Shown: piece after piece, positions 9,235 through 20,427 of the stretch
How positions within the stretch are numbered: position 1 is the stretch's first letter
How the letters are laid out: every line of letters begins with the position of its first letter
NCBI RefSeq assembly: GCF_012911815.1
Contig: NZ_JAATNW010000006.1
Span: 186,001-250,000, forward strand
Direction: 5' to 3'
From: Alteromonas ponticola
GTDB lineage: Bacteria; Pseudomonadota; Gammaproteobacteria; Enterobacterales; Alteromonadaceae
DNA: 64,000 nucleotides
Program-made: the position numbers and the translations under genes
The notes under the pieces: generated by a model
Databases searched by the model: none
The model's input: the letters and a program-made list of their open reading frames with translations, nothing else
Told to the model about the DNA's origin: nothing

Positions 9235-9890
9235 GATTTACTGCCCAGAGTAAATTCACGACGTATTTTTCCAAAATCCTGGGAATCTAATTCGAACGCC
9301 ACGGCTAGTGGTAGCGTGGTTGACGTGAAACTTTCCTGCCAGTCGCTGTCATCGCGCGTTGTCTCGTCTACTTGCCCGTCGGTAAGGAAAAAAACACGAA
9401 AATCGGTGATATCCTCCATGATTACCCGCACCTTGGGTTCGTATCCAACCACGTTATCAACATAGTTGCTGTAGAGGCGCTCAAGTTTATTATCCACAAG
9501 CCGGTAACCAACATACTGCAAGGTGCTGCGGGGTAACATATTGCGGGGGTTGTGGCGGCCGCTGCGCACAAAACCAATAGCACCGGCATCGCTGCCATCC
9601 AGTTCACCGCCTCGCATGACAACCTCGTTGAGCTCCCCTTCAATGCGCGTCGGTTTAGCGATAGCCTGTTGAATATCCCGCTCAATGGTTAACATGGCGC
9701 GCTGCAACCGTTGCAATTTATCAAAACGTTCTTCTGACAGGGCATTGCTATCAATAACCGTGGTTAGAATTCCTGTAGCGGCCAAGCCGATGAGCGAAAA
9801 AATTGCCATGGCAATTAAGATTTCGACGAGGGTAAAACCGTGATGTCGGCTAAAACCAGTACTAGTCATTTTGAGCGGGCTTTGCGACAT
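9231..9890 (-). CDS. gspJ: Type II secretion minor pseudopilin J
   Basis: 219 aa from the ATG at 9890; a second ATG at 9869 gives 212 aa and a shorter leader. Neither has a clear ribosome binding site, so the start is uncertain. The prepilin peptidase site is HHG/FTLVEILIAMAIFSLIG with Glu at position 5. GspJ is part of the I-J-K tip complex. The gene overlaps the end of gspI. Confidence 0.92.
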   Translation of the reverse strand: MSQSPLKMTSTGFSRHHGFTLVEILIAMAIFSLIGLAATGILTTVIDSNALSEERFDKLQRLQRAMLTIERDIQQAIAKPTRIEGELNEVVMRGGELDGSDAGAIGFVRSGRHNPRNMLPRSTLQYVGYRLVDNKLERLYSNYVDNVVGYEPKVRVIMEDITDFRVFFLTDGQVDETTRDDSDWQESFTSTTLPLAVAFELDSQDFGKIRREFTLGSKS

Positions 9891-10245
9891 AGCTGGTCAC
9901 AGTGGTCAGGCTGTTAGAGAAGTCTTCGTTTAAGCCGACGCTGACTTCAATTGCGCGTAAGTCTTTATCGCTGGTCTGAATCACTTTTTGTTGCCAGTAC
10001 CAAATACGATCTGACATTTCCTGCTGCCCCTTCTCATTGTTTTTGGGGGGCCAGGTCGATTCTCTCTGTATCGCATGCAAACGGTTATTGGCTACCCAGG
10101 TGGCAAAAGTAATTTCTTCAATTTGCCCTACGCTAAACAGGTGATCAGAGGCCGCCTTCATTACTGCCGTGCCAGTAATGGCAAAAATCAGCAATGCCAC
10201 CATCACTTCCAACAGCGTCATTCCCCGTTGGTGTCTAGTTGACAT
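9862..10245 (-). CDS. gspI: Type II secretion minor pseudopilin I
   Basis: 127 aa, usual length. The leader STRHQRG is followed by MTLLEVMVALLIFAITGTAV with Glu at position 5, the prepilin-peptidase signature. GspI starts the pseudopilus tip with GspJ and GspK. It overlaps gspH by 11 bases and gspJ by 8-29 depending on the gspJ start. Confidence 0.93.
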   Translation of the reverse strand: MSTRHQRGMTLLEVMVALLIFAITGTAVMKAASDHLFSVGQIEEITFATWVANNRLHAIQRESTWPPKNNEKGQQEMSDRIWYWQQKVIQTSDKDLRAIEVSVGLNEDFSNSLTTVTSYVAKPAQND

Positions 10246-10879
10246 CCGGCGTCTCCAGCGGACCTTCGAGGGAAAGCGGGGGAACGTCCTCGTTCATCAA
10301 TACAAAGTAGGCAGGGGTATCGCTACCGAAGCCGGGCTCATAATTAAAGGTCAGCGTAAAGGGGGTGACTTCGCCGCTGGACATGATCAATACTTGTGGC
10401 GGCGGTAGCGGCTTATCTTCTTCATTGCCAATGTCAACGCCTTCATCAGAGACACTTAATTCTTCATCGAACAATTCGCGATCAAACAGCCGATCTTCCT
10501 CCAGCCAGGGAAGGTCATCCAGGTTAAGCTGAAACGTGAAAGGCTCTGGCAATACCCGCTTTTGGTAAATTTCTTCTTCTTCAATCAGCTGCCAGCGGTC
10601 ATCTTCATCTAACAACATAAATTGGTAAAAGTTGTCCTTTTCTTCAATGCGTAAGCCAAGCTCCTGCTGATTTAACACCGCGTAATCGCTCGCCATGTCG
10701 ATGAGCACCTGCAAGCGGGACGCTTCCTGCTTTAATCGATCTGCCTCGCTGGTACCAAATACATTAAACACCACATAGCTACTGGCCAGCCCCATTAATA
10801 ACAACACCAGTAGTACCTCCAGCAGCGTAAAACCTCGCTGGCTGAAGGAGATGATTTGCTGTCGAAACACTGGACGCAT
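10235..10879 (-). CDS. gspH: Type II secretion minor pseudopilin H
   Basis: 214 aa. Prepilin site QRG/FTLLEVLLVLLLMGLASS with Glu at position 5. It joins the tip complex to the main pseudopilin. Residues about 120-160 form an unusually acidic segment (many Glu and Asp, e.g. LPWLEEDRLFDRELFDEE), making it longer than common GspH proteins (about 170-190 aa). It is 10 bases downstream of gspG. Confidence 0.92.
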   Translation of the reverse strand: MRPVFRQQIISFSQRGFTLLEVLLVLLLMGLASSYVVFNVFGTSEADRLKQEASRLQVLIDMASDYAVLNQQELGLRIEEKDNFYQFMLLDEDDRWQLIEEEEIYQKRVLPEPFTFQLNLDDLPWLEEDRLFDRELFDEELSVSDEGVDIGNEEDKPLPPPQVLIMSSGEVTPFTLTFNYEPGFGSDTPAYFVLMNEDVPPLSLEGPLETPDVN

Positions 10880-10889
10880 GCAAATAGAC

Positions 10890-11327
10890 TTAGTTTAGAT
10901 ACTCGTTGATATTCCAGTTGCCGATATCGTCATCGGTGCCCGCTTCCTGATCCGGACCATTAGAAAAAATATCAATTCTGCCAAGCTCTCCGGGGCTGAT
11001 CAGGGTATATGGATTGCCCCATGGATCATCGGGTAAACGACGAATAAAGCCATCTGCAGGGTAATTGCGTGGAATGGGATCGATAGTAGGGGCCGTCACC
11101 AGCGCATCTAAGCCTTGTTCCGTGGTAGGAAAAACATTGTTACGTAACTTGTACATTTCCAGAGCGCTTTCCAATTGCTGGATATCAACCGCTGCTTTTT
11201 TTAACTGCGCTTCTTCCTGATTGCCAAGGATCTGGGGCGCGACCATGGCCGCCATAATGCCGATAATCAGTAACACTACCATCACTTCGATTAAACTGAA
11301 GCCTGAATTCCGTCTTAATGCTTTCAT
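10890..11327 (-). CDS. gspG: Type II secretion major pseudopilin G
   Basis: 145 aa. Leader MKALRRNSG then FSLIEVMVVLLIIGIMAAMV with Glu at position 5. The C-terminal part has the GspG pattern: TTEQGLDALV, DPWGNPY and an Asp-rich calcium-binding loop (GPDQEAGTDDDIGNW). It forms the shaft of the pseudopilus. It shares 1 base with gspF upstream and is 10 bases before gspH. Confidence 0.96.
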   Translation of the reverse strand: MKALRRNSGFSLIEVMVVLLIIGIMAAMVAPQILGNQEEAQLKKAAVDIQQLESALEMYKLRNNVFPTTEQGLDALVTAPTIDPIPRNYPADGFIRRLPDDPWGNPYTLISPGELGRIDIFSNGPDQEAGTDDDIGNWNINEYLN

Positions 11328-12547
11328 TACATATTCACCATATTATTTAACGCTAAAATAGGTTGCAGGATGGCCAGTACGATAAAAAGAACAATCCCGG
11401 CCATGCTGACAATGAGCAAAGGCTCAAATACTTTTAGTGAGACACTGATTAATGACTCAAATTCCCTGTCCTGATTATCCGCTGCGCGCGCCAGCATTTG
11501 CTGCAGGTCACCTGATTTTTCACCGGATGCAATCATGTGCATCATCATGGGAGGGAACATTTTGGTTTTATCCAAGGCGGCCCGCAGGCTACTGCCCTCT
11601 TTGACATTGACCGCCGCCTCCGATACCTGATTTTTTATATGCTGATTTTCCAGTACGTCACTGGAAATCCGCATGGCTTCCAGCAGTGGCACTGCACTGG
11701 CTGACAAAATACTCAAGGTTCTGGCAAACCGCGCCGTATTAAGGCCGCGCGACACTTTGCCAATCAGTGGCAATTTGAGTATCAACTGATGAAAACGCAG
11801 CTTCATGGCCGGCTGCTGTAAAACTTGTCGGATAACGACCGCCAACAGGATAACAAGCGCGAACATGACCAGACCATAATCTTGTACGAAGGTACTGATT
11901 GCGATCAGTACTTGGGTAATCGTGGGCAATTCCTGTCCCATATTGTCGAATTGCCCAACAATTTTAGGTACCACCACCGTCAATAATAAAATCACAATGG
12001 CCAGCGCAAAAAACATCATCAACGAAGGATAAATCATTGCCTGGATAATTTGGCTGCGGGTTTGCTGGCGGCGCTCTGTGTAATCAGCCAGGCGATTAAG
12101 CACGGTATCCAGATGACCTGACTTTTCGCCTGCTGCCACCATGGCCCGATAAAGCTCATCAAACACACTGGGGAATTCCCCCAGCGCATCTGCCAGACCG
12201 TGACCTTCCACCACTTTGCTGCGCACCGCCATCATCATATTTTTCTGGCGGGGTTTCTCACTTTGCTCTGCAACGGCCAGTAAGGCTTCTTCGATGGGTA
12301 GCGCCGATTCAACCAGCGTCGCCAGTTGTCGCGTCATCAACGCCAGTTCGGCCGCTGACACTCGGGGTTTAAAAAAGGTAAATGAATGCTTGCCGCCTTT
12401 ACTGCGCTCGGCGACCTGCTCCACTTCGAGCGGGATAAGCCCCTGTTCACGCAACTGTTGACGAACCTGACGGGCATTATCGCCTTCAAGAACGCCAGAA
12501 GCATTGCGCCCCGATGCATTCAGCGCCTTGTATGCAAATGCTGCCAT
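11327..12547 (-). CDS. gspF: Type II secretion inner-membrane protein F
   Basis: 406 aa, full length. It carries two T2SSF domains, each with a helical bundle and membrane spans: about residues 170-195 (MIYPSLMMFFALAIVILLL), 220-242 and 375-400. Typical motifs are AFAYKALNASGR at the start and GEKSGHLDTVL and GEKSGDLQQML near each domain end. GspF is the polytopic platform protein. It overlaps gspE and gspG by 1 base each. Confidence 0.96.
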   Translation of the reverse strand: MAAFAYKALNASGRNASGVLEGDNARQVRQQLREQGLIPLEVEQVAERSKGGKHSFTFFKPRVSAAELALMTRQLATLVESALPIEEALLAVAEQSEKPRQKNMMMAVRSKVVEGHGLADALGEFPSVFDELYRAMVAAGEKSGHLDTVLNRLADYTERRQQTRSQIIQAMIYPSLMMFFALAIVILLLTVVVPKIVGQFDNMGQELPTITQVLIAISTFVQDYGLVMFALVILLAVVIRQVLQQPAMKLRFHQLILKLPLIGKVSRGLNTARFARTLSILSASAVPLLEAMRISSDVLENQHIKNQVSEAAVNVKEGSSLRAALDKTKMFPPMMMHMIASGEKSGDLQQMLARAADNQDREFESLISVSLKVFEPLLIVSMAGIVLFIVLAILQPILALNNMVNM

Positions 12548-14106
12548 TAGTCCTCCCTGGTTACCCGCAACACTTCTTCCAGTGCAGTGGTGCCGGAGAG
12601 AACTTTACGGCAGCCGTCTTCGCGTATGCCGGGGGTGAAGGTACGAATGTATTTTTCTATCGCTTGCTCGCCGTGGCCTTCATGCATCATTTCACGGATT
12701 TTTTCGTCCACCAGCAACAACTCGTGAATCCCTGTACGGCCGCGATAGCCGGTTTGGTTGCACGCCGCACAGCCATGTGGTGCATAAATTACCGGCGGTG
12801 AAGCTGAATCCGCAATGCCAAGGATTTCAGCTTCCTGCTGGGTTGGTGTGTGGGGCTGCTTGCAGTCAGGACACAATGTACGCACCAGGCGCTGCGACAG
12901 CACTGCCAACAGGCTTGATGAGAGCAGAAAGGGTTCTATACCCATGTCTTCTAATCGGGTAATGGCACCGGCAGCGGTGTTGGTGTGCAGGGTGGATAAT
13001 ACCAAATGGCCGGTTAAACTGGCCTGAACCGCAATTTGTGCGGTTTCAATATCACGTATCTCACCCACCATCACTACATCAGGATCCTGACGTAAGATGG
13101 CGCGCAGACCGCGGGCAAAAGTCATATCGACGCGCGGATTAACCTGCGTTTGACCAATTCCCTGCAAATCGAATTCGATGGGGTCTTCCACCGTTAAAAT
13201 GTTGCGATCTTTCGAATTGATTTCGGTCAGGCCCGCATAAAGGGTAGTGCTTTTACCCGAGCCCGTGGGGCCAGTAACCAAAATAATTCCGTGGGGTTTG
13301 CGGATCAGGTTGGAGAAGTGTTCCCGATTACGTTTGGTCATGCCCAGGTCAGCTAGATTCAGGCGTGCATTATTTTTATCTAATAATCGTAATACAACAC
13401 GTTCACCGTGACTTGAGGGCATGGTTGACACCCGTACATCTACAGCGCGGCCAGCAATTCGCAGGGTGATACGACCATCCTGAGGAACGCGTTTCTCAGC
13501 GATGTCCAATTTCGCCATAACCTTAATTCGCGACACCAACATGGAAGAAAGCTTACGGTTGGGACGTAATATCTCACGCAACACACCATCCACCCGAAAA
13601 CGAACAACCAGCTGGTTTTCAAAGGTTTCGATATGTATATCCGAAGCCCCTTCCTTGATCGCTTCGCCGAGCATGGCGTTAATCAACTTAATGATGGGCG
13701 CATCATCTTCACTGTCCAGCAAGTCTTCGGTGTCGGGGAGTTCTTCGGCCAGCGCGAATAAATCCGATTCGTTACCTAAGTCTTCCATTAATTGCTTAGC
13801 AGCAGATGAATCACGTTGAAAGGCCTGGGTTAGCAGGTATTCAAATTGGTCGACAGGAATTTCTTTCAAGCGAAAGGGTACGCCGAAAAAGCGACGTACT
13901 TCGGCAAACGCCGACAGCTTGGTTTCCTGAGTATGATAAAGAATGGCTGGTGTCTCGTTTTCTTCGAGCAACACGTGATTGCGTTTGGCAAAGCTGAAAC
14001 TTAACTGTCGATGATCCGGGTCGGCCACCAAAGCATCGTCAGGCAGGGCGTCCAGCGCCTCTTCCTGCGCAACCAGTGCGTCATGCAGTTGTTCGTTCTC
14101 CGCCAT
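12547..14106 (-). CDS. gspE: Type II secretion ATPase E
   Basis: 519 aa. The N-terminal part binds GspL. The C-terminal ATPase has the Walker A loop [15 protein letters not shown] (about residues 279-293), the Asp box, Walker [13 protein letters not shown] and a His box ending STLHTN. A tetracysteine zinc motif (CPDCKQ ... CAACNQTG) follows near residues 410-455, as in GspE. It powers pseudopilus assembly in the cytoplasm. It is 2 bases after gspD. Confidence 0.97.
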   Translation of the reverse strand: MAENEQLHDALVAQEEALDALPDDALVADPDHRQLSFSFAKRNHVLLEENETPAILYHTQETKLSAFAEVRRFFGVPFRLKEIPVDQFEYLLTQAFQRDSSAAKQLMEDLGNESDLFALAEELPDTEDLLDSEDDAPIIKLINAMLGEAIKEGASDIHIETFENQLVVRFRVDGVLREILRPNRKLSSMLVSRIKVMAKLDIAEKRVPQDGRITLRIAGRAVDVRVSTMPSSHGERVVLRLLDKNNARLNLADLGMTKRNREHFSNLIRKPHGIILVTGPTGSGKSTTLYAGLTEINSKDRNILTVEDPIEFDLQGIGQTQVNPRVDMTFARGLRAILRQDPDVVMVGEIRDIETAQIAVQASLTGHLVLSTLHTNTAAGAITRLEDMGIEPFLLSSSLLAVLSQRLVRTLCPDCKQPHTPTQQEAEILGIADSASPPVIYAPHGCAACNQTGYRGRTGIHELLLVDEKIREMMHEGHGEQAIEKYIRTFTPGIREDGCRKVLSGTTALEEVLRVTRED

Positions 14107-14108
14107 GC

Positions 14109-16157
14109 TTAATCGTCATCCTTCTCAAGACGTTCTTTTTCCATCAGGTATTCTTCAAACGTCGGCGGTAGCGTTAAGGCGTCATTCCACTCTGGCATGC
14201 TCGGCCCCTCTTTATCGTACATCAGCGGGATGCCTTCCTGCTGGCGTTTAAGCTGTTGCGCGCGAATGTAATTATACTTGCGGTGACTGATCTCGTTCAT
14301 GGTAACACCGTCGCGCACGATGGTTGGCTTAATAAACACCATCAAATTGCGTTTACGTTTACTGGTAGAGGTGGTTTTAAACAGATGCCCTAACAGGGGG
14401 ATGTCGCCTAATAAAGGCACTTTAGACACACTTTCCTGCACATCTTCATCTATCAGGCCGCCTAGCACAATGGTGCCGCCATCATCCACGATAACAGTAG
14501 TCTTAATTTCACGTTTGTTGATAGAAATATCGACCGACGTGGCGCCGCTGACGCTGGAAACTTCCTGCTCGATCAATAGCTGTACTGCATCACCTTCATT
14601 GATTTGCGGGGTCACTTTCAATTTAATCCCCACTTCCTGTCGATCGACCGTGGTAAACGGATTGGCATTATTATCGCCAGCGGTAGTGCCGGTGATAATG
14701 GGGACTTCCTGACCCACGATAAAGAAAGCTTCTTCATTATCCATGGTGGTCAGATGCGGTGTAGCCAGAATGTTCGAGTTGGTATCATTACTCACCGCTT
14801 GCACCACGGCTCCCCAGCCGTCTTTAATTACGCCAGCGATAAGTCCGCTGGCACCGCCAAGTAAGTTGGCCAATGGGGTCAGATCGCCTTCAATGGTTTC
14901 TTCTGTTTCTACCGGCTCACCGTTAGCAGAAATAATGGTGCGTTTAACGGTTCTATCTTCCGCCTGACGTAATGCAACGCCCAGTGAACCCACAGGTACG
15001 ACGCCGTTGGTAAATTGTGTTCCACCACCTTCTTCGGACACCCATTGCACCCCGAGAGTGGTACCGTCGCCCTCAAACACTTCCACAATAATTGCTTCCA
15101 CCTGGACCTGCGCCCGGCGCACATCGAGTTGGCGGATCACTTCTTCCAGCGAACGCATCATGTCAGGCTCTGCGGTAATTACGACCGAGTTAGAGGATTC
15201 ATGCGCGTCAATGCTGACCTCGCGACCAGAGCTACTTCTGCGATTGGTAGGCGCCGCGCTCGCTTGCTCTTCGGCCTGAATACTGGCGGATACGCCTTGT
15301 AAAACTTTAACTAAATCTTCTGCTTTAGCGTAGTTCAGGAAAACAACCCGGGTGTTACCGTTCGTCTGTAACTCCTGATCCATTCGCTTGACGAGATTTA
15401 CAATACGTTTGCGGGCTTTTTCATCGCCACTGACAATAATGGAGTTGGTGCGATCATCAGCTACTACCCGCGGATCAGACTTAGCTCCGGTATTCGCGGC
15501 CTTACCCTGCGACTTGTTGATGCTGTCGATAATGCGCACCATTTCACCTGCCGAGGCAAAGCGCAATTTTATGATGTCGACTTCTTCGTCGCCGGCCTGG
15601 TCAACCCGTTCGATGATTTCCACCAACCGGTTAACGACTGCCGCACGACCGGTCAGCATCATAACATTGGACGGGTCGTGACTGACCACATTGCCGCCAC
15701 CGGCCTGATCGTTTAGCTGGCGTAGGATAGGCGCTAGTTCTCGTACTGGCACATTGTAAACGGGGACCACGCGAGTGATCATTTCGTCACCATCGGTTTT
15801 CATCCCTTCCACAACGGGAATGTTGGAGGTTTTGGCATCTTTGGCGCGCACCACCTTTAAAATACCGCTTGGCATTTCTACTACTGCAAAGTCATACACC
15901 TGCAATACGTTAAGGAAGAACTGATAATATTGATCTTCGTTTAACATGTCGTAGCTGCGCACACTTATTTTACCGCGGACGTTAGGGTCTACGATAATTG
16001 TGCGTTGGAGATTTTTACCGACGATGGTGATAAATTCGTTGATGTCAGTATCTTTGAAATTCGGCATGTATTCAGCGGTATTGGCCGCCATACTAAGCAA
16101 GGCCGCGCACAACGCCAGGCTTATTTTTGAAAACAACTTGTGGCCAACTCGCCTCAT
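14109..16157 (-). CDS. gspD: Type II secretion outer-membrane secretin D
   Basis: 682 aa. A signal peptide (about residues 1-27) leads to the N0 domain ([14 protein letters not shown]), the repeated KH-like N1-N3 domains, and the secretin barrel beginning near [15 protein letters not shown]. The secretin signature [15 protein letters not shown] is near residue 605. A charged C-terminal tail may be the S domain for a pilotin; no pilotin gene is here. It lies 19 bases after gspC. Confidence 0.97.
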   Translation of the reverse strand: MRRVGHKLFSKISLALCAALLSMAANTAEYMPNFKDTDINEFITIVGKNLQRTIIVDPNVRGKISVRSYDMLNEDQYYQFFLNVLQVYDFAVVEMPSGILKVVRAKDAKTSNIPVVEGMKTDGDEMITRVVPVYNVPVRELAPILRQLNDQAGGGNVVSHDPSNVMMLTGRAAVVNRLVEIIERVDQAGDEEVDIIKLRFASAGEMVRIIDSINKSQGKAANTGAKSDPRVVADDRTNSIIVSGDEKARKRIVNLVKRMDQELQTNGNTRVVFLNYAKAEDLVKVLQGVSASIQAEEQASAAPTNRRSSSGREVSIDAHESSNSVVITAEPDMMRSLEEVIRQLDVRRAQVQVEAIIVEVFEGDGTTLGVQWVSEEGGGTQFTNGVVPVGSLGVALRQAEDRTVKRTIISANGEPVETEETIEGDLTPLANLLGGASGLIAGVIKDGWGAVVQAVSNDTNSNILATPHLTTMDNEEAFFIVGQEVPIITGTTAGDNNANPFTTVDRQEVGIKLKVTPQINEGDAVQLLIEQEVSSVSGATSVDISINKREIKTTVIVDDGGTIVLGGLIDEDVQESVSKVPLLGDIPLLGHLFKTTSTSKRKRNLMVFIKPTIVRDGVTMNEISHRKYNYIRAQQLKRQQEGIPLMYDKEGPSMPEWNDALTLPPTFEEYLMEKERLEKDDD

Positions 16158-16176
16158 ATTACAATCGTCCTATTTC

Positions 16177-17106
16177 TTATTCGTAGTCAGGGGAAGGAAT
16201 GTCCAGATAAATGGTTTGCATATCCCCATCTCGCGATACGGTTAATTCGAGTACTTGCGCGTTTCGCAATTCATTCATTGCTTCCATGGATTGTTGCTGG
16301 TCAGTTAAATCCAGGCCATTTATCTGCACAATCACATCGCCGGCATTCAGGCCAGCCGCTTCAAATAATTCAGGGGACTTGCCGGGGCGTACCTGATAGC
16401 CGACAAGTTGGCCGTTCTGCGTTTGTGGAGTTATTGAGATAAAGTCGGTAAAGCTGGCAGGTTCATCTCGTATGTTCTCAGCCAGCTCAGCCGCTTCGTC
16501 ACTGACACGGCGTGCGTCTTCTTCATCTCGTTGCAGAGCACGATTATTGGGTACCATTTTCGGCGGTGTGCGCCGCTTGGTTTTTGCAAAATCAACGCCA
16601 TCCAACATCAGCGTTTCGTGGCGCGCACCATTACGTATAATGACGCGGTCATGAAAAACCTGATGCAATGTGGCATTAGTTCCCTCAATTTTTTCACCCA
16701 AACCATAGGTATTCTGGGTACCGCGGTTTTCAATAATGGCCGCGCCACTTTGTTCTATAGAGCTGGCCACCACTCCGGTCAGGGTCAGGTTAAGTTGTGT
16801 TTCGGGGGCATCTGTTACCTGTTCGACCCTGGGTTCTTCCACCTGATTAATTTCACCGAATAGGTTTAACCGTTGTATTTGACTGATATCGCCCCCACGT
16901 TTGGTGCCTCGGACAGATTGCGCAGATTCGGCTATATTTAGCGGTGCGGTGGAGGCGTCTGGCTGAGGTATAATTTGCCAGATAAGTCGAGCAGCAAACG
17001 CCAGTAAATACAGGCTCAGCAACACAACTACCAGGATGTGTAACTGTTTTTGGTGCTGATTAAAAAAAGTCACCAGCGATTGTGAGTTGAATTTACTGAA
17101 TGTCAT
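16177..17106 (-). CDS. gspC: Type II secretion protein C
   Basis: 309 aa, first gene of the operon. Membrane span at about residues 23-44 (LHILVVVLLSLYLLAFAARL), then the periplasmic HR domain (LTLTGVVASSIEQSGAAII) that contacts GspD, and a C-terminal PDZ domain (GLNAGDVIVQINGLDL). It links the inner-membrane platform to the secretin. No clear ribosome binding site precedes the ATG. The 128-base gap to the divergent hslR should hold the operon promoter, which I cannot place with confidence. gspA, gspB and the prepilin peptidase gene are not in the window. Confidence 0.94.
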   Translation of the reverse strand: MTFSKFNSQSLVTFFNQHQKQLHILVVVLLSLYLLAFAARLIWQIIPQPDASTAPLNIAESAQSVRGTKRGGDISQIQRLNLFGEINQVEEPRVEQVTDAPETQLNLTLTGVVASSIEQSGAAIIENRGTQNTYGLGEKIEGTNATLHQVFHDRVIIRNGARHETLMLDGVDFAKTKRRTPPKMVPNNRALQRDEEDARRVSDEAAELAENIRDEPASFTDFISITPQTQNGQLVGYQVRPGKSPELFEAAGLNAGDVIVQINGLDLTDQQQSMEAMNELRNAQVLELTVSRDGDMQTIYLDIPSPDYE

Positions 17107-17234
17107 GCTGCCAAAGGTGGAACTACTCTATTCATTCTATAATTGTTAGGATTCATTGCGTATAAGCCGACCCATCATAGCCTAGTCGGGGTGGGGGTCA
17201 CAACACTAAAACGAACGAGTTACAAAATTATTAC

Positions 17235-17639
17235 ATGAGCAGCCGTAAAGTTGAAAATTCAGCCGAAAACGTCCGTATCGATAAATGGTTATGGGCAGCG
17301 CGATTCTTTAAGACGCGTTCGGTTGCCCGCGACATGGTGCAAGCTGGCAAGGTGCATTATAACGGACAGCGGGTTAAGCCAGGTAAAATAGTAGAACTTG
17401 GAGCCATGATAAAAATTCCGTCAGGATGGGATGTAAAAGAAGTGGTGGTCACCATGATTACTGACAAGCGCCAGGGCGCGCCATTGGCACAACAGATGTA
17501 CGAAGAAACCGCACAGAGTCTCGCCAAACGGGAAGAAAATCAGATAGCGCGTAAACTCAGCAGTTTTCACAGTCCGAAACCGGAAGGCAAGCCCGATAAA
17601 AAACAGCGTCGACAAATTATTAAATTTAAGCATCAGTAA
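17235..17639 (+). CDS. hslR: Heat-shock protein 15 (ribosome-associated S4-domain protein)
   Basis: 134 aa. An S4 RNA-binding domain opens the protein (RIDKWLWAARFFKTRSVAR to about residue 65) and a basic tail ends it (KKQRRQIIKFKHQ), as in Hsp15. Hsp15 binds free 50S subunits carrying a nascent chain after heat shock. It stands 22 bases before hslO, the same pair as in E. coli. No sigma-32 promoter was recognised just upstream. Confidence 0.93.
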   Translation: MSSRKVENSAENVRIDKWLWAARFFKTRSVARDMVQAGKVHYNGQRVKPGKIVELGAMIKIPSGWDVKEVVVTMITDKRQGAPLAQQMYEETAQSLAKREENQIARKLSSFHSPKPEGKPDKKQRRQIIKFKHQ

Positions 17640-17661
17640 TGATGAACAGCAGGAATGATAT

Positions 17662-18561
17662 ATGAGTGATTTCGATCAACTTTACCGATTTCTTATTGAC
17701 CGTGCTCATGTCAGAGGACAGCTAGTACGATTGCAAGACAGCTTGACAGAAATCGTACACAGCCAGGAGTATCCGGTGCAGATACAGCGTCTGTTAAGTG
17801 AGATGGCTGCAGCGACCAGTATGCTCACTGCCATCTTAAAGTTTGAAGGCGAGATAAGTTTGCAAATACAAAGCAAAGGGCCGGTAAATTACGCCGTTAT
17901 CAATGCTTCCCATAACCAGACTATGCGCGGCGTTGCCCGTTGGGACCAAAGCCTGCCTTCGCTACCCGATTCACTTGAGGCTCTGCTTAGCCAAGCAGTG
18001 CTGGTGATCACTATCACACCGGACAAGGGGGAACGGTATCAGGGGGTGGTGGCATTGGATAAACCAACACTGGCAGAGTGTCTGGAATCCTATTTTGCCC
18101 AATCTGAGCAGCTTCCTACCAAAATTATGCTGATGACCGACATGCGCGATCCTGAACAAGTCAAAGCGGCAGGAATGTTGTTACAAGTCCTGCCGGAGGA
18201 CGCATCACAAAGTGCGCTGTCCCGTGGTAATGAATTTGAGCACTTAGTCAAACTAGGCGAAACGCTATCGGAAGAAGAAATGTTTAGCCTACCCGTCAGT
18301 GATATTTTGTACCGACTTTACCATCAGGAAAAAGTTGAGTTGTTCTCACCGCAGCCAGTCCGCTTCTCCTGTACCTGTTCGAGAGAACGCACAGCTAATG
18401 CATTACGCAACGTTGATAAAACGGAACTGTTGCAAATAATCGCAGAGGACGGTGCGGTAAATATGAACTGTCAATATTGTCATGCAGAATACAGGTTTGA
18501 CGAAATCGATATTGAGGCGATCCACGCGGGCAATTTTGAATCCTCTGCGGCCAAACAATAG
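17662..18561 (+). CDS. hslO: Redox-regulated chaperone Hsp33
   Basis: 299 aa. The N-terminal chaperone domain is complete (FDQLYRFLIDRAHVRGQLVR at the start). The C-terminal zinc switch has the four conserved cysteines as CxC (FSCTCSRER) and CxxC (MNCQYCHAEY). Under oxidative heat stress these form disulfides, release zinc and activate the holdase. It follows hslR. The 250-base gap to pckA contains only weak hairpins (18631-18654 and around 18712-18727). Confidence 0.96.
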   Translation: MSDFDQLYRFLIDRAHVRGQLVRLQDSLTEIVHSQEYPVQIQRLLSEMAAATSMLTAILKFEGEISLQIQSKGPVNYAVINASHNQTMRGVARWDQSLPSLPDSLEALLSQAVLVITITPDKGERYQGVVALDKPTLAECLESYFAQSEQLPTKIMLMTDMRDPEQVKAAGMLLQVLPEDASQSALSRGNEFEHLVKLGETLSEEEMFSLPVSDILYRLYHQEKVELFSPQPVRFSCTCSRERTANALRNVDKTELLQIIAEDGAVNMNCQYCHAEYRFDEIDIEAIHAGNFESSAAKQ

Positions 18562-18811
18562 ACTCTTTCAACCGGATTGTTGTAATCCTGACTGAAATTC
18601 ATCAGATTTAGTTTCACTTTGTTTATCATGAGGTTGGCGTTTTTCAGTCAACCTTTATTGCCACCAGGTCTGTGCTTACCACACTGATATTACGCATTTC
18701 CTTCGTCTAACACCCCCGGCGGGGTTGCTGGATCCTTTTTATCATATACACTTGCAGCAATTGGTTTTTTGGTAACCAAGTGTGTAGGGTTTTAAATAGG
18801 ATTTCAAAAAA

Positions 18812-20377
18812 ATGACAGCGGCAGCCAATTTAAGTCGTTCTTCAACGGCATCGGTCCATACGGATTTAAATACTTCAGAGTTAGTAGAAATAGCGTTACA
18901 GCGAAAAGAAGGAAAGTTAGCCTCAAATGGGGCGCTGGTGGTAGAAACCGGAACGCGCACAGGCCGTTCTCCCAATGATCGTTTTATCGTCAAAGAAGCC
19001 ACCACCGAAAACGACATTGACTGGGGCAAAGTCAATAAGCCATTTGATGCGCAGAAATTTACTGCGTTGTGGGACAGAGTCGACGCCTATCTCGCTGAGC
19101 AGGAACATTTTTTGTCTCACTTGCAGGTGGGTTCGGATGCCCGCTACGCGTTACCAGTAAGGGTTCGCACTCAAACGGCGTGGCAACATATATTCGCCAA
19201 AAACCTCTTCATTAAGCCGGCTATTTACAATCCTGATAACAAACCTGAATGGCAAATTTTAAATGTACCGGGCTTTAGTTGCGAACCTGAACGAGATGGC
19301 ACAAACAGTAATGGCGCTGTGATCATCAATTTTGCTGAGCGAAAAGTGCTGATCGCCGGCATGCGCTATGCCGGTGAAATGAAAAAAGCCATGTTTTCTG
19401 TGCAGAACTTTTTGTTACCCGCGGCAGAAGTATTGCCCATGCATTGCTCAGCAAATGTGGGTGAAGAGGGCGATGTGACCCTGTTCTTTGGACTATCCGG
19501 CACGGGAAAAACCACCCTGTCTGCGGATCCTAAACGGTTTCTGATTGGCGACGATGAACACGGCTGGGCACCCGGCAGCGTGTTTAATATGGAAGGGGGC
19601 TGTTACGCAAAATGTATTGACCTGTCGCAAAAAAATGAGCCAGTCATCTGGGATGCCATTAAATTTGGTACCATTCTGGAGAACGTCATTTTAGATGATG
19701 GGCGTACGCCAGACTATACCGACACCAGCCTGACACAAAATTCCCGGGCAGCTTACCCGTTAGCGCATATTCATAAGCGCGTGGCAGAAAACCGCGGCGG
19801 CGAACCGCGCTCGGTGGTGTTCCTTACTTGCGATGTCAGCGGAGTATTACCACCGGTGTCCGTATTAAGTGAGGAAGCCGCGGCATATCATTTTTTAAGC
19901 GGTTATACGGCAAAGGTCGGGTCTACCGAAATCGGCTCAACAGCTGATATTGAGTCGACATTCTCTACCTGTTTTGGCGCCCCCTTCTTCCCCCGTCCAG
20001 CGCGTGTCTATGCAGACTTGCTGATTAAACGGGTAAAAGATTTCAACGCCAACGTCTTCCTGGTTAATACCGGCTGGACCGGAGGGCCGTACGGCACAGG
20101 TAAGCGTTTCGACATACCAACCACACGGGCAATCATCGACGCTATAGTGTCGGGTAGCCTGGCGAATGTGGACACCCACTTCATTGAAGGGTTAAATCTG
20201 CATGTTCCCATTGATGTCCCGGGAGTGGATAGCAAGTTGCTTGTGCCACAAAATACCTGGGCAGATAAAGGACGTTACGAAGAATATGCCAACGATCTTA
20301 TCACTAAGTTTCAACAGAACTTTGAAAAGTATGACGTGGATGAAAAAATCGTAAAGGCCGGCCCCGGTTATCGTTAG
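18812..20377 (+). CDS. pckA: Phosphoenolpyruvate carboxykinase (ATP)
   Basis: 521 aa. It converts oxaloacetate and ATP to phosphoenolpyruvate, the first step of gluconeogenesis. The P-loop [16 protein letters not shown] lies near residues 230-245, the metal site LIGDDEHGW just after, and [12 protein letters not shown] near the start. The hslR-hslO-pckA-envZ-ompR grouping matches enterobacterial order. A strong terminator follows at 20402. Confidence 0.97.
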   Translation: MTAAANLSRSSTASVHTDLNTSELVEIALQRKEGKLASNGALVVETGTRTGRSPNDRFIVKEATTENDIDWGKVNKPFDAQKFTALWDRVDAYLAEQEHFLSHLQVGSDARYALPVRVRTQTAWQHIFAKNLFIKPAIYNPDNKPEWQILNVPGFSCEPERDGTNSNGAVIINFAERKVLIAGMRYAGEMKKAMFSVQNFLLPAAEVLPMHCSANVGEEGDVTLFFGLSGTGKTTLSADPKRFLIGDDEHGWAPGSVFNMEGGCYAKCIDLSQKNEPVIWDAIKFGTILENVILDDGRTPDYTDTSLTQNSRAAYPLAHIHKRVAENRGGEPRSVVFLTCDVSGVLPPVSVLSEEAAAYHFLSGYTAKVGSTEIGSTADIESTFSTCFGAPFFPRPARVYADLLIKRVKDFNANVFLVNTGWTGGPYGTGKRFDIPTTRAIIDAIVSGSLANVDTHFIEGLNLHVPIDVPGVDSKLLVPQNTWADKGRYEEYANDLITKFQQNFEKYDVDEKIVKAGPGYR

Positions 20378-20401
20378 ATTTAGTTATTAATTGAATCCGA
20401 C

Positions 20402-20426
20402 AGCCCGCAGATTATGCGGGCTTTTG
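20402..20426 (+). terminator. Rho-independent terminator of pckA
   Basis: Perfect 8-bp GC-rich stem (20402-20409 with 20415-20422) around GATTA, followed by TTTT. It sits 24 bases after the pckA stop. The convergent envZ ends at 20428, so envZ's last bases abut it. Confidence 0.85.
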
Positions 20427-20427
20427 G

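Noticed and set aside
18562..18811. Possible riboswitch or attenuator before pckA
   Set aside because: Only two weak imperfect hairpins; no known riboswitch pattern recognised.
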